DNA of 64,000 bases from Clostridia bacterium (GCA_017504625.1 JAFVQU010000006.1:1-64000), one strand, 5' to 3'; positions 52,205 through 60,273 are shown, numbered from the stretch's first letter. The notes: generated by a model not told the origin, from the letters alone. Program-made: numbers and translations.

Positions 52205-52233
52205 TTGACAAAATAAATAAATGATAGTATAAT
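52205..52233 (+). promoter_or_regulatory. Promoter of the DHH phosphoesterase gene
   Basis: TTGACA (52205-52210), 17-bp spacer, TATAAT (52228-52233). A small palindrome, AACC-AAA-GGTT (52188-52198), lies just upstream of the -35 box. Confidence 0.85.
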
Positions 52234-52262
52234 TGAGGCAAAGAAAATTACGAGGTCGCGGT

Positions 52263-53198
52263 ATGAAGATTGATTTTTATAAAGAAAAGGTTGAAAGGAT
52301 TATAGCGCTTTGCAAAAATGAGATAGAGGCGGGCGGCAGGATCGTTGTTACGGGGCACGATATGCCCGACAACGACAGTATTATTTCCTCGGTCATGCTG
52401 CGTTATCTTTTGGCAAAGCTGGGCGTTGAAAGCGTGATTAAATTCGGCACGCGCCCCGACGGAGTGACCTTGCGCGACCAGACCGAGCTTGACAATCTCG
52501 GCGGTATCACCTTTGACGGCTTTGATAAGGACGACAGGCTTTTGCTTGTCGATCACCACGTTTGCTTTTACAAAAACCGCGTTATCGGATGCGTTGATCA
52601 CCACGTAACGCCGCCCGAGGCGAATTTTGATTTCAATCTCGTCGTCAAGGCTTCGTCCTGCGGCAGAGTTATTTACGATATGGCAGTCGCGGCGGGCGTT
52701 GCCGACGATTACCTTGAAAGGCTTGCCGTTATCAGCGTTTATCTTGACACGCAATCCTGTCAGAGTCTTAAATTCGACAAAAGCGATCTTACGTGGCTTG
52801 CAGACGGAGTTGAGCGACTTGGCATCGACGAGAAGAGAATTATCAAAATGGGCTTTTGCATCTGCGACATCGACGACGGAGCTGAGGTGCTTTCGGGATA
52901 CGGACTTAAGCGCTATCCATTTGGCGACAAGATCGGCGCATCGACCTGTGTTCAGATAGATATCGAGAAGGAAGCTGAGTGGCAGGGAGTTATTGACGAG
53001 ATCGTCGCGATTTTGGTCAAGAGAATGAACGCCGAGGGCGTTTTCCTTTGGGCATTCGTCGTAAACAAGCCCGAGATCGCGCGCTCCGACATATATTTCA
53101 TCCGCCCCGACGGCAGTATAGAGATAGTCAAGCTTGACCGCGTGGCATCGCGCTCACGCGACGTTATCCCTTACGTAAAGCGGGAGGCGGAGAAGTGA
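52263..53198 (+). CDS. DHH-family phosphoesterase (family II pyrophosphatase-like)
   Basis: 311 residues. Metal motifs: VVTGHDMPDNDSIISSVMLR (GHxxPDxDS, about 29-43), LLVDHHVCF (DHH at 97-99) and CVDHHVTPPEA (DHH at 112-114); the C-terminal DHHA2-like part (about 215-311) contains STCVQID and SDIYFIRPDG. The spacing matches manganese-dependent inorganic pyrophosphatases, though the usual second-motif VDHN reads VDHH, and oligoribonuclease or cyclic-dinucleotide phosphodiesterase relatives are possible. Cytosolic. ATG at 52263 follows CGAGG; the frame is open further upstream across the promoter and is not used. Its stop is five bases before a repeat end at 53203. Confidence 0.78.
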   Translation: MKIDFYKEKVERIIALCKNEIEAGGRIVVTGHDMPDNDSIISSVMLRYLLAKLGVESVIKFGTRPDGVTLRDQTELDNLGGITFDGFDKDDRLLLVDHHVCFYKNRVIGCVDHHVTPPEANFDFNLVVKASSCGRVIYDMAVAAGVADDYLERLAVISVYLDTQSCQSLKFDKSDLTWLADGVERLGIDEKRIIKMGFCICDIDDGAEVLSGYGLKRYPFGDKIGASTCVQIDIEKEAEWQGVIDEIVAILVKRMNAEGVFLWAFVVNKPEIARSDIYFIRPDGSIEIVKLDRVASRSRDVIPYVKREAEK

Positions 53199-53202
53199 AA
53201 AC

Positions 53203-53243
53203 AAAAAAGAACCACGAAAGTCGACTTCTCATAAGGATGTTTG
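53203..53243 (+). repeat. Left end of an inverted repeat pair
   Basis: AAAAAAGAACCACG (53203-53216), seven variable bases, ACTTCTCATAAGGATG (53224-53239), then TTTG. The same parts occur in inverted orientation at 54371-54411 with the intervening hairpin complete there and degenerate here. Confidence 0.65.
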
Positions 53244-53251
53244 ATTTTTCC

Positions 53252-53279
53252 TTGTAGGGACCGGCGTCCTCGACGGTCC
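53252..53279 (+). repeat. 28-nt dispersed intergenic repeat, copy 1
   Basis: Identical over 28 bases to 59302-59329; starts TTGTAGGGACC and ends CGACGGTCC, with GGACCG/CGGTCC arms giving a partial hairpin. Both copies lie just downstream of plus-strand genes. Confidence 0.75.
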
Positions 53280-53317
53280 AAAAAGGCATAGTTGCGCCGC
53301 AGAAGACAAATAATTAA

Positions 53318-53345
53318 CCCCGACAGATTTCAATGTCTGTCGGGG
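53318..53345. terminator. Terminator after the XRE-membrane gene
   Basis: CCCCGACAGA/TCTGTCGGGG with an 8-nt loop; TAGCTTTTC follows on the plus strand and TTAATTATTTG on the minus strand. Lies 22 bp past the stop of the minus-strand gene. Confidence 0.7.
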
Positions 53346-53367
53346 TAGCTTTTCATATGATGAATAC

Positions 53368-53991
53368 TCAAACAGATTTTTTTACTTGAGTTCGAGCTTT
53401 TATGAGTCTAATAATTAAATAAATATATATTGCAAGGTAATAGAGACTGAATCCAATAAACGAAGCAATACAAATAAATATCTTTAAAGGTAATTTTATA
53501 TCTTTTCTTTTATGTATCTTCAGCGAAAAGAAAATTCCCAAAATGATACATGAAATTTCATATAAAATCGCAGGCAAAAAGAATACCATGAGCCATGTTT
53601 CACCATAATTCAGTCCTCGTATGAAATCATTGGGAATTATTCCAATTAAAATAATCCAAACGAAAAAGGCAACCAACGGAATTAAAGTAAGCGAGAATCT
53701 TGCGAACAAAGCTCGTTCAGCTTTATAGTTAATATTATGATTGAATGATTTTCTATTTGGGGCTGTTGAAGATAGCTCACCCTTCAATAGTTCATCAACG
53801 GTAATTCCCAATATCTCCGCTAGTTTTAGCAACAAGGCGGTATCAGGATAGCCTCTGCCCGTTTCCCATCGGCTCACCGCTTTATTTGTTACTCCCAACA
53901 TCAAACCTAGCTCACCTTGGCTCAATCCCTTTTCTAATCTTAACGTTGCTATTAGATTGCCAACTTTGTAAATATGGTTCAAATCATACAT
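53368..53991 (-). CDS. XRE-family regulator fused to a membrane domain
   Basis: 207 residues. Cytoplasmic helix-turn-helix (about 5-62: IATLRLEKGLSQGELGLMLG, VTNKAVSRWETGRGYPDTAL, LLKLAEILGITVDELLKGEL) followed by a linker and three or four hydrophobic segments (about 97-118, 128-150, 165-190). Membrane-tethered XRE regulators are common in Clostridia and may sense envelope conditions; targets are unknown. ATG at 53991 has GGGAGGTG upstream; in-frame codons before it (to 54021) overlap that site. The gene is AT-rich and enclosed by related inverted repeat ends at 53203 and 54411, with its promoter inside the hairpin-bearing flank. Confidence 0.82.
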   Translation of the reverse strand: MYDLNHIYKVGNLIATLRLEKGLSQGELGLMLGVTNKAVSRWETGRGYPDTALLLKLAEILGITVDELLKGELSSTAPNRKSFNHNINYKAERALFARFSLTLIPLVAFFVWIILIGIIPNDFIRGLNYGETWLMVFFLPAILYEISCIILGIFFSLKIHKRKDIKLPLKIFICIASFIGFSLYYLAIYIYLIIRLIKARTQVKKSV

Positions 53992-54093
53992 CGGTGTCAC
54001 CTCCCGGTTAGAGTATAGCACATATTTAATCAGAAAGCAACCATTTCACTATCTACGAAAAATAGATACAATGCAAAATTACACTCTTCTTTA

Positions 54094-54411
54094 TGTTTTA
54101 CCGCCAGTTTCGCCTTTGTATTACAAAGGCACAGGGCAAAGCCCATACCCCTATAATGCTGATTGTATTATATCATAAATCTGCAGAGAAAGCAAGAGTT
54201 ATATTCCGACTTTGTCGGAGTGATATGATCGCGTGCGCGATCGTGATATTGAAGCCTTACGGCTCCAGTGATATTTTATTCGCCTCCAAACTCGCGTAGC
54301 GAATACCACTCGGCGATAGCCGAATATCACTGCGAAGCAATAGAACTCGCCGTAGGCGAATAAAACTGCCCAACTTCCTTATGAGAAGTTGGGCAAACGT
54401 GGTTCTTTTTT
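54094..54411 (-). repeat. Hairpin array with GTGATAT/ATATCAC linkers
   Basis: About 320 bp without a gene. From left: GCCTTTGT/ACAAAGGC, GGGC/GCCC, a promoter (54167-54195), CCGAC/GTCGG (54206-54217), GATCGCG/CGCGATC (54226-54242), AGCC/GGCT, TCGGC/GCCGA (54310-54322), TCGCC/GGCGA, and GCCCAACTTC/GAAGTTGGGC (54368-54394). Linkers GTGATAT occur at 54220, 54243 and 54268; the reverse complement ATATCAC, exact or degenerate, occurs at 54303, 54324 and about 54340 and 54360. The whole therefore folds as nested hairpins on an inverted-repeat backbone. Ends with CGTGGTTCTTTTTT, mirrored at 53203. Confidence 0.7.
54167..54195 (-). promoter_or_regulatory. Promoter inside the array, reading toward the XRE-membrane gene
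   Basis: Minus strand TTGCTT (54195-54190), 17-bp spacer, TATAAT (54172-54167), giving a leader of about 170 nt that includes the GGGC/GCCC and GCCTTTGT hairpins. Confidence 0.65.
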
Positions 54412-54416
54412 ATTAC

Positions 54417-57071
54417 TTAGTCTTCTTTCTTTTTCTTAAGCATTACAGCCGCGCCTGCAGCACAAGCGGCGACTATGCCTACAGCGCCCGAGATTGAAGC
54501 GCCGCAGCCTTTGCTTGTCTGAGGCTCGGTAGCTTCTTCGGTCTTTTCCTCGGTTTTGCCCTCGGTTTTGCCCTCGGTCTCATCGTCGGTCGTTACCTCG
54601 GTTTCATCGATCACGATCTCAGAGGAAGCCTCGGTCTTTGCCTCAGTGGGCTCCTCGGTAGGCTCTTCGGTGGTGGGAGCCTCGGTCGTTTCGGTTTCGA
54701 TCTCAAAATCCTTAACGTCGGCGAGAGAATCGTAAAGCTCGGAACGGTAGTTTCCGTTCTCATCGTGAACTCTTACCGCGATGTATCCCTCGTAGTCGGG
54801 CGAGATTGTGATGCTTGCATCCTTCGTGTCCTGAAGCTCGCCGTCAAGGTACCAGGAGTAAGTAAGTCCCTCGGTTATCTTGTGGTCAACCGTGAGGACA
54901 AGGCTTCCGTCCTCAGCAGCCTGCTTTTCAACCTCAAATTTTTCGATAGGACACTTTTCCTTGAAGGTTATTTCGGAAAGGCCCTGAGAGATCCACTGCT
55001 CAGTTATGAAATATCTGCCGCGGATAAGGATTCTGTCGCTGTAGACCTCGGCGATAAGGCCCTGAGTAAGATCGCCGGGCTGTTTTGAGCGTCCTGAATA
55101 GTAGTCGCTTTCGTCGTTTGCCTTCCATACGTCGTCGATGACTGCGCCGTCGTTGACGTAGGAGGGAGTGATCTGCGCGCCGTTGACCGTGTTCTGCGTT
55201 TCGGAGTCGACGGTGTAGTGCGTGTCACCGGAAATATAGATTACGTTGGGGTGAAGTGCAAGTATTTCCTCAAGCTTTGCGTCGTTGTCGTATCCGCCCT
55301 GGTAGTTCTGACCGATGTGCGATACCTTATGCCTGAGCGGAACGTGGCAGAGCACGAAGATAGGCTTTCCGCTTTCCTCCGCTCTGAAAAGCTCCTTTTC
55401 AACCCATTCAAGCTGGGCGTCGTCTATCTTGTAGTATCCCTCGTTGGGAACTGCAAGGAAGACGTACTGATGTCCCTGGATCTCGGTCGCATAGTAGTCG
55501 ATGTCGGGAGCTACGCGTTCAATGTCGTAATATCCCTTCTGCTTTGAATACTTGAACCAGTCGTCAAGCCACTCGTCGTAATACTCGTAGGAGAAAAGCG
55601 TGTCGTAGTTTTCAAGTCCTTTGTTGATAATATAAGCGGTCTTATAGTTGGGCTCGTCGTGGTTACCCTTTGCAAAGTAGACGGGCATTTCGTAATCTCT
55701 GAAGTATTTTGTTGCGATAGTCCACTGCTTTGCCATCGAATGCTCGCCATACCACTGGGTAAAGTCACCGACGACAACGGTGTGGTCAACGGCAAACTTG
55801 TTGATCTCTCTGAGTGCCGCGAGCTGCGAGGCGCGGAGCGAGAGTCCACTCCATCCGATATGTACGTCGGAGATGAATGCGGCAGTATAGAGGGGCTCGC
55901 CGTCGGGATGGAGCTTGTGCTCGGGAACGGGCGAAACCACGTAATGAGTTCTTACGTCGTCGGTCACGGCAAGTATAATAGCGTTTGCCTCGGGGGGAAC
56001 TGCAAGGTCCTTATTCAAGGTATAAGTAAGGGGGAAGTCTGTTCCCGCCGTACTCTTCAAGGGAGAGTAGTCGGCAAGAGGAGAGTATCCGTCGTTATCG
56101 TTGCCAAAGCCCCAGCGAAGCTCGACAAGCTTGGCATCGCCCAGGACGTCGGCACCCGCAACGATCGTCATAGTACCGTCGGCGTTTCCTGCGCGATCGT
56201 TCTCAAAGGCATACTCAAACGATATCTGCTCGGCATCTACCATATTTATTACCTCGTATTCCATAAGTATCTTATGTGCTATTTCCGAAGTGTCAACGGT
56301 GTCTCCGGGACGGTATATTTTCTCGTTACACATCCAACCGGCAATAGACGATGACGGGAATTTGTAATCGTTGCCGGAGGGGATAGTCATGGAAAGCGAG
56401 CCGCCGTCATTGACTATAAACGCATTATCGGGATAATACCAGAGCTGTATATCGTCAATGTAATGATAGCAGGTTGCGTGGTAATCTATTTCGTAGCTTA
56501 AAAGGTTGCTTGCATTCTCGGGAACAGAGAAGGAGGAGGTAATGCTTACCCAGCCGCCAGCCGCGGTGAGTATGCTCTGACAATCCTTGACGTGATCGAC
56601 GGTCACCACGGTCCCATCGCTATAGGTAATCATGTCCGAAAGATCGAAGAGATTGGTCTTTGAGGGATTTTTCGCGGCAACCTTATAGGTTACTACGATA
56701 GTACCCTTATCAAGCTTGACTCCCTCGCTTTCGTTGAAGCGGATAACCGTGCGCGTGGGCTTGTCGGGATATCCCGCCATATGTATGTAGCCGCCGTAGG
56801 GATTTGCATTGATCCATTTTTCGTCTTCAACCGAAATATCGGCGGACGAAAGAAGGCTTGACTCAAATCCCGTCAACTCGACGGTTTTGGTTTCAAAGTC
56901 GGTGTAACAGAGAAGAACGCCTTTTTCTGTATCAATAGTTGATCCATCCGTTTGCCTGATTACCTTTGCGCTGTCAGAGGCAAAGGCAGTGAGTGCGGAA
57001 GATGCAACGGTTGCAACAAGAACGATGCACGCGAGCATGATCGACATGAGGCGAGTGATGATTTTTTTCAT
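54417..57071 (-). CDS. Secreted calcineurin-like phosphoesterase with C-terminal anchor
   Basis: 884 residues. Signal peptide (about 1-31, MKKIITRLMSIMLACIVLVA to TAFAS), N-terminal beta-rich region (about 50-385), metallophosphoesterase domain (about 393-690) with SDVHIG (402-404), VVGDFTQW (435-436), KGNHDE (469-472), LCHVPLR (576) and ISGDTHYT (615-619, replacing the usual GHxH), an Ig-like segment (about 705-790), a Thr/Glu/Pro/Lys-rich stalk (about 792-852), and a C-terminal KGCGASISGAVG, hydrophobic helix and KKKKED. There is no LPxTG. An extracellular wall- or membrane-attached phosphatase or nucleotidase is inferred. ATG 57071 follows AAGGAGA. Confidence 0.88.
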   Translation of the reverse strand: MKKIITRLMSIMLACIVLVATVASSALTAFASDSAKVIRQTDGSTIDTEKGVLLCYTDFETKTVELTGFESSLLSSADISVEDEKWINANPYGGYIHMAGYPDKPTRTVIRFNESEGVKLDKGTIVVTYKVAAKNPSKTNLFDLSDMITYSDGTVVTVDHVKDCQSILTAAGGWVSITSSFSVPENASNLLSYEIDYHATCYHYIDDIQLWYYPDNAFIVNDGGSLSMTIPSGNDYKFPSSSIAGWMCNEKIYRPGDTVDTSEIAHKILMEYEVINMVDAEQISFEYAFENDRAGNADGTMTIVAGADVLGDAKLVELRWGFGNDNDGYSPLADYSPLKSTAGTDFPLTYTLNKDLAVPPEANAIILAVTDDVRTHYVVSPVPEHKLHPDGEPLYTAAFISDVHIGWSGLSLRASQLAALREINKFAVDHTVVVGDFTQWYGEHSMAKQWTIATKYFRDYEMPVYFAKGNHDEPNYKTAYIINKGLENYDTLFSYEYYDEWLDDWFKYSKQKGYYDIERVAPDIDYYATEIQGHQYVFLAVPNEGYYKIDDAQLEWVEKELFRAEESGKPIFVLCHVPLRHKVSHIGQNYQGGYDNDAKLEEILALHPNVIYISGDTHYTVDSETQNTVNGAQITPSYVNDGAVIDDVWKANDESDYYSGRSKQPGDLTQGLIAEVYSDRILIRGRYFITEQWISQGLSEITFKEKCPIEKFEVEKQAAEDGSLVLTVDHKITEGLTYSWYLDGELQDTKDASITISPDYEGYIAVRVHDENGNYRSELYDSLADVKDFEIETETTEAPTTEEPTEEPTEAKTEASSEIVIDETEVTTDDETEGKTEGKTEEKTEEATEPQTSKGCGASISGAVGIVAACAAGAAVMLKKKKED

Positions 57072-57113
57072 AGCTTCTCCTTGAGAAAAAAACATTTTTT
57101 GCTTGATACATTG

Positions 57114-57142
57114 AGTATATCTCAAAAATACTATTTTGTCAA
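57114..57142 (-). promoter_or_regulatory. Promoter of the surface phosphoesterase gene
   Basis: Minus strand TTGACA (57142-57137), 17-bp spacer, TATACT (57119-57114), in the 78-bp gap before the gene. Confidence 0.82.
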
Positions 57143-57149
57143 TAAATTT

Positions 57150-58016
57150 TTAAAAATTAACTTTTTTATATGCCGCGGCGCGTCCGATATTGCCGGCAGG
57201 CGAGAGCAGACCGATAGCCGTGAGTGATTTTACTATTGAATAGGCGTCCATGCCGTATATCTTTGATTTTGACGAGAAATCTTTTACGGTAAAGTGTTCG
57301 GGCAGATCGTCGGGAATGAACGTGCGGTAATCGTCAACTCCTCTGAATACGTGCGCGCGGAGAAGCGAGATGGGAATAAGCTCGTATTTTTTGTATCGCG
57401 GACGCTTGCCATCCGCGGCGAGATTTTTCTTGTACTGCTCGCCCTCGATCATAAGTATGACGAGAGAAAAGCGGGGCGAGGAGATAAAATCGGTGAGATA
57501 ATAAAGCTCACCTGCAAGGTCGCGAAGCGAGCCCTTTTGCGGAGATTTTTTGCGCGCCCCGATACTGCCGTCGCGGCTTATCGTGCTTATCCACTTGCTC
57601 TCGGCTATTGGGTGGATGAGGACAATATTGTAATTCGTGTTATCAAGTATCCATTGGATTTTGGACTTCAGCGGGCCAAACGAGCCTGTCTGTATCTCGT
57701 AGACCGTGCCGTCACGCAGCACGTCGGCGACAAATTTGCGCGTTTTGCGTTTTTCGCTCTTGTCGTCTGCGCCGTCCTGATCTTCCTTTGAGATACAGCC
57801 CGCGCTGCCGTCTATTTTTATTTCGTGACAAGAGGTATCGGGGCAGATAAAGCGTTTTATCGCGGCGTGCATCTGCTTTTCTCCAAGTCTGCCGATGCCG
57901 TCGTAGCCGCCGTCGTCGTTTATCGTCTCGGTCATCACGTCAAGGACGATGCGGCGAAATTTCAGTTTGTCGGCATCCGATATATTAAAATTCAAAAAAT
58001 TTTGATTTTCCTGCAT
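57150..58016 (-). CDS. Nuclease-like protein with C-terminal winged-helix-like region
   Basis: 288 residues, no named family recognised. The centre reads FVADVLRDGTVYEIQTGSFG then PLKSKIQWIL: Asp98, Glu107-x-Gln109 and Lys117, preceded by a helix with GEKQMHAAIKRF (Glu46). This spacing resembles the PD-(D/E)xK nuclease core with an ExQ variant. A mixed region NYNIVLIHPIAESKWIS follows. The last 80 residues (SLLRAHVFRGVDDYRTFIPD, IYGMDAYSIVKSLTAIGLLS) look like a winged helix. There is no signal peptide. The ribosome binding site is poor (AAAGGCGG about 12 bases before ATG). It is not adjacent to a methylase or other defence gene. Confidence 0.6.
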   Translation of the reverse strand: MQENQNFLNFNISDADKLKFRRIVLDVMTETINDDGGYDGIGRLGEKQMHAAIKRFICPDTSCHEIKIDGSAGCISKEDQDGADDKSEKRKTRKFVADVLRDGTVYEIQTGSFGPLKSKIQWILDNTNYNIVLIHPIAESKWISTISRDGSIGARKKSPQKGSLRDLAGELYYLTDFISSPRFSLVILMIEGEQYKKNLAADGKRPRYKKYELIPISLLRAHVFRGVDDYRTFIPDDLPEHFTVKDFSSKSKIYGMDAYSIVKSLTAIGLLSPAGNIGRAAAYKKVNF

Positions 58017-58218
58017 AAAAAAGGAAGCCGCCTTTCGTTTTTCGTTGACACATCGTTTGACTGTTTTCCGTCAATACTAATTTTATCACAAAATTGAAAT
58101 TTGTCAACTGCCGTATCAGTATTTGTTAGACATTACTCTGCCTTGTAACAGCACAATAATACTGCGGCACAAAGTAAAGCTTTGAGGCGGCGAATACTTC
58201 GTATAAAGGAAGATGGAC

Positions 58219-59292
58219 ATGATGAAAAAAATAAAAAATCAAAGGCTTTGCCGCGCGATCTGCTTAGTGCTTTGTGCGACATTTACGCTCGGATTTTGCA
58301 TGGGGCTTTTCGCTCTGTCGGGCGCGGCGGCTGACAGATCATATAAGGAAATGAAGCTTATCCCCGGCGGCGTGCCGTTTGGAGTAAAATTCAGCACCGA
58401 CGGCGTCGTGGTGATCGGATTTTCCGATATCGACGAGCTTTCAAAGTCGCAAAATCCCGCCTATATCGCGGGCCTGCGACCAAAGGATATAATCACCGAG
58501 ATCGACGGAGTAAAGGTCAACGACTCGGCTCAGCTTATAAAACTGATTGAAGACTCGGGAGGCAGAGCGGTCAGCCTGACTTACAAGCGCGCGGGCAACG
58601 AGAAAAAAATCACTCTGACTCCGGTTTTTTCAAAAAACGAGAATAAATACAAGACGGGAATATGGGTGCGCGACAGCGGCGCGGGAATTGGAACTGTGAC
58701 CTATATTTGTCCCGACACAAAGGAGTTTGGCGGACTCGGGCACGGTATTTGTGACGGCGAGACGGGTGAGCTGATACCCATGAGCCGAGGAATCGTCAGC
58801 GACGTCAAGATAAATCAGATAAAGAAGGGAATTGCGGGCGTGCCTGGTGAGATCAAGGGGCATTTTGGGATCGAGCGATGGGGAAGCCTCGTGCAAAACA
58901 CCGATTGCGGAGTTTTCGGCGTGCTGTCTAAAATACCCGAAGGCGTTGGCGAGGTGGTACCGCTAATGACGAGGAGCGAGCTGAAATCTGGAGAAGCCGA
59001 GATAATCTGTACGCTTGACGACGGCGTGCGTCAGAGCTACAAGATCGAAATATCGACGATAAACCGCGACTCTACAAACTCGAAAAGCTTTGTGATCAAA
59101 ATAAAGGATCCTGCGCTCATTGAAAAAACGGGCGGAATCGTGCAGGGAATGAGCGGCTCGCCGATCATTCAGAACGGCAAGCTTTGCGGCGCGGTCACGC
59201 ACGTTATGATAAACGATCCCACCGTGGGGTATGGGATTTTCATTGAAAATATGTTAAATGCCGCAAATATTCCCATGGCAAAGGCATCTTAA
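58219..59292 (+). CDS. spoIVB: SpoIVB serine peptidase (sporulation signal protease)
   Basis: 357 residues: N-terminal membrane anchor (about 12-36), PDZ domain (about 55-138, SKSQNPAYIAGLRPKDIITE), and S55 peptidase domain with GGLGHGICD (His175), KIKDP (Asp297) and VQGMSGSPII (Ser312). Known: SpoIVB is made in the forespore under sigma-G and cleaves SpoIVFA to activate sigma-K in the mother cell, so its presence marks an endospore former. ATG 58219 gives the best spacing to AAAGGA; ATG 58213 is nearly on top of that site. No SpoIVFA/FB gene is nearby. No clear sigma-G promoter could be read in the 196-bp upstream gap, which holds nothing else. Confidence 0.93.
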   Translation: MMKKIKNQRLCRAICLVLCATFTLGFCMGLFALSGAAADRSYKEMKLIPGGVPFGVKFSTDGVVVIGFSDIDELSKSQNPAYIAGLRPKDIITEIDGVKVNDSAQLIKLIEDSGGRAVSLTYKRAGNEKKITLTPVFSKNENKYKTGIWVRDSGAGIGTVTYICPDTKEFGGLGHGICDGETGELIPMSRGIVSDVKINQIKKGIAGVPGEIKGHFGIERWGSLVQNTDCGVFGVLSKIPEGVGEVVPLMTRSELKSGEAEIICTLDDGVRQSYKIEISTINRDSTNSKSFVIKIKDPALIEKTGGIVQGMSGSPIIQNGKLCGAVTHVMINDPTVGYGIFIENMLNAANIPMAKAS

Positions 59293-59301
59293 CCCCTAAA
59301 A

Positions 59302-59329
59302 TTGTAGGGACCGGCGTCCTCGACGGTCC
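59302..59329 (+). repeat. 28-nt dispersed intergenic repeat, copy 2
   Basis: Identical to 53252-53279 (starts TTGTAGGGACC, ends CGACGGTCC). Ten bases past the spoIVB stop codon. Confidence 0.75.
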
Positions 59330-59356
59330 GAAAAATGCAAAATCAAACAAAAAGTT

Positions 59357-59407
59357 GTCCCTATTTGAACCACCGTGCGAGTGAGTCTTATAGGGACGTT
59401 TTTTTCA
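59357..59407 (+). terminator. Terminator downstream of spoIVB
   Basis: GTCCCTAT (59357-59364) pairs with ATAGGGAC (59390-59397) across a 25-nt loop, followed by GTTTTTTTTC. Confidence 0.7.
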
Positions 59408-59441
59408 TAAATTGTTCCTCGTTAACTGTACATTTAGCAAT

Positions 59442-60197
59442 CTATTTCCGGTATTCCTTGGGGCTTTGTCCTATAATAGATTTAAAATTTCTATTAAAAT
59501 TTCTGAGTGAAGCATACCCGCAATCACATGCGCACTCAAGTATCGTTTTGTTGGTGTTTTTCAGAAGATAGCAGGCTTTGTTGATCTTGTACCTATTTAC
59601 GTATGACGTGTAGCATATCCCGGTAGCTTCTTTGAAATAACGCGACAGATATGCTCCATTATATCCAAGCGTATGACCAAGAGCATTCAAATTGTATTCC
59701 TTATCATAATTGTTTTCGACAAAATCGAATATGTCGTATAAAAGCCCTTGTTCTCCAACACATTTTTCTACGTACTCAGCAGTTTCATCAAATAAGGAAC
59801 AGATTCCGTAAAGTATAGCCTTTTTCTTTATGACCGAGGATGCTTCGTTGATATCAAGAAATTGAGATATCAAATAATCAGGAATATTTATCTTATTTTC
59901 AACGGGAAGTTTCGAGGAGTATTTCCGACTGTACGCGCTGACAATATCGGATGAAAAAATGACCAAGATGTGCTTGCTCTTTTCACTTTTCAAGCTGTGT
60001 ATCTGCTCAGGAAATATAAGCACTCCCTCGCCTGATGAAAGCTCGTAATCGGTTTCGGCAACTGTTACGGACATTTTTCCCTCAAAAATTACTATGAACT
60101 CAAAAGAATGATGCATATGGGAAGGAAATGAAAAATTTTCTCCCGTTTCCTTGCAAAAATATTCAGATATTCCAAAATGTTGATTCTGATAAAACAT
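59442..60197 (-). CDS. AraC-family regulator of the xylose locus
   Basis: 251 residues. N-terminal cupin (about 1-95, FSFPSHMHHSFEFIVIFEGK, SSGEGVLIFPEQIHSLKSEK) and C-terminal double helix-turn-helix (about 155-251) with YNLNALGHTLGYNGAYLSRY and CACDCGYASLRNFNRNFKSI, ending QSPKEYRK. Divergent from xylB, so probably an activator responding to xylose or xylooligosaccharide. ATG 60197 follows GAGGGAAAT; upstream in-frame codons to 60236 run into the promoter and are not used. Confidence 0.9.
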   Translation of the reverse strand: MFYQNQHFGISEYFCKETGENFSFPSHMHHSFEFIVIFEGKMSVTVAETDYELSSGEGVLIFPEQIHSLKSEKSKHILVIFSSDIVSAYSRKYSSKLPVENKINIPDYLISQFLDINEASSVIKKKAILYGICSLFDETAEYVEKCVGEQGLLYDIFDFVENNYDKEYNLNALGHTLGYNGAYLSRYFKEATGICYTSYVNRYKINKACYLLKNTNKTILECACDCGYASLRNFNRNFKSIIGQSPKEYRK

Positions 60198-60227
60198 ATT
60201 TCCCTCAAAAGTATAATTTCGTCTATA

Positions 60228-60256
60228 ATTGTACACGTTTTTACTGGAATTGTCAA
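60228..60256 (-). promoter_or_regulatory. Promoter of the AraC gene
   Basis: Minus strand TTGACA (60256-60251), 17-bp spacer, TACAAT (60233-60228). Its -35 box lies 12 bp from the xylB -10 box, so polymerase binding at the two would interfere. Confidence 0.75.
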
Positions 60257-60273
60257 GAAAAAAGTGTTATAAT
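60245..60273 (+). promoter_or_regulatory. Promoter of xylB-xylA, weak -35
   Basis: TATAAT at 60268-60273; the position 17 bp upstream (60245-60250) reads TGGAAT, far from consensus, as is usual for activator-dependent promoters. No catabolite-repression site could be confirmed. Confidence 0.55.

Noticed and set aside
54200..54395. Possible CRISPR array
   Set aside because: The short recurring pieces are 7 nt, degenerate, and invert halfway through; there are no 25-40-nt identical repeats with unique spacers and no cas genes.
54417..54600. LPxTG sortase signal on the surface phosphoesterase
   Set aside because: No LPxTG or close variant precedes the C-terminal hydrophobic helix; the motif is GCG-type instead.
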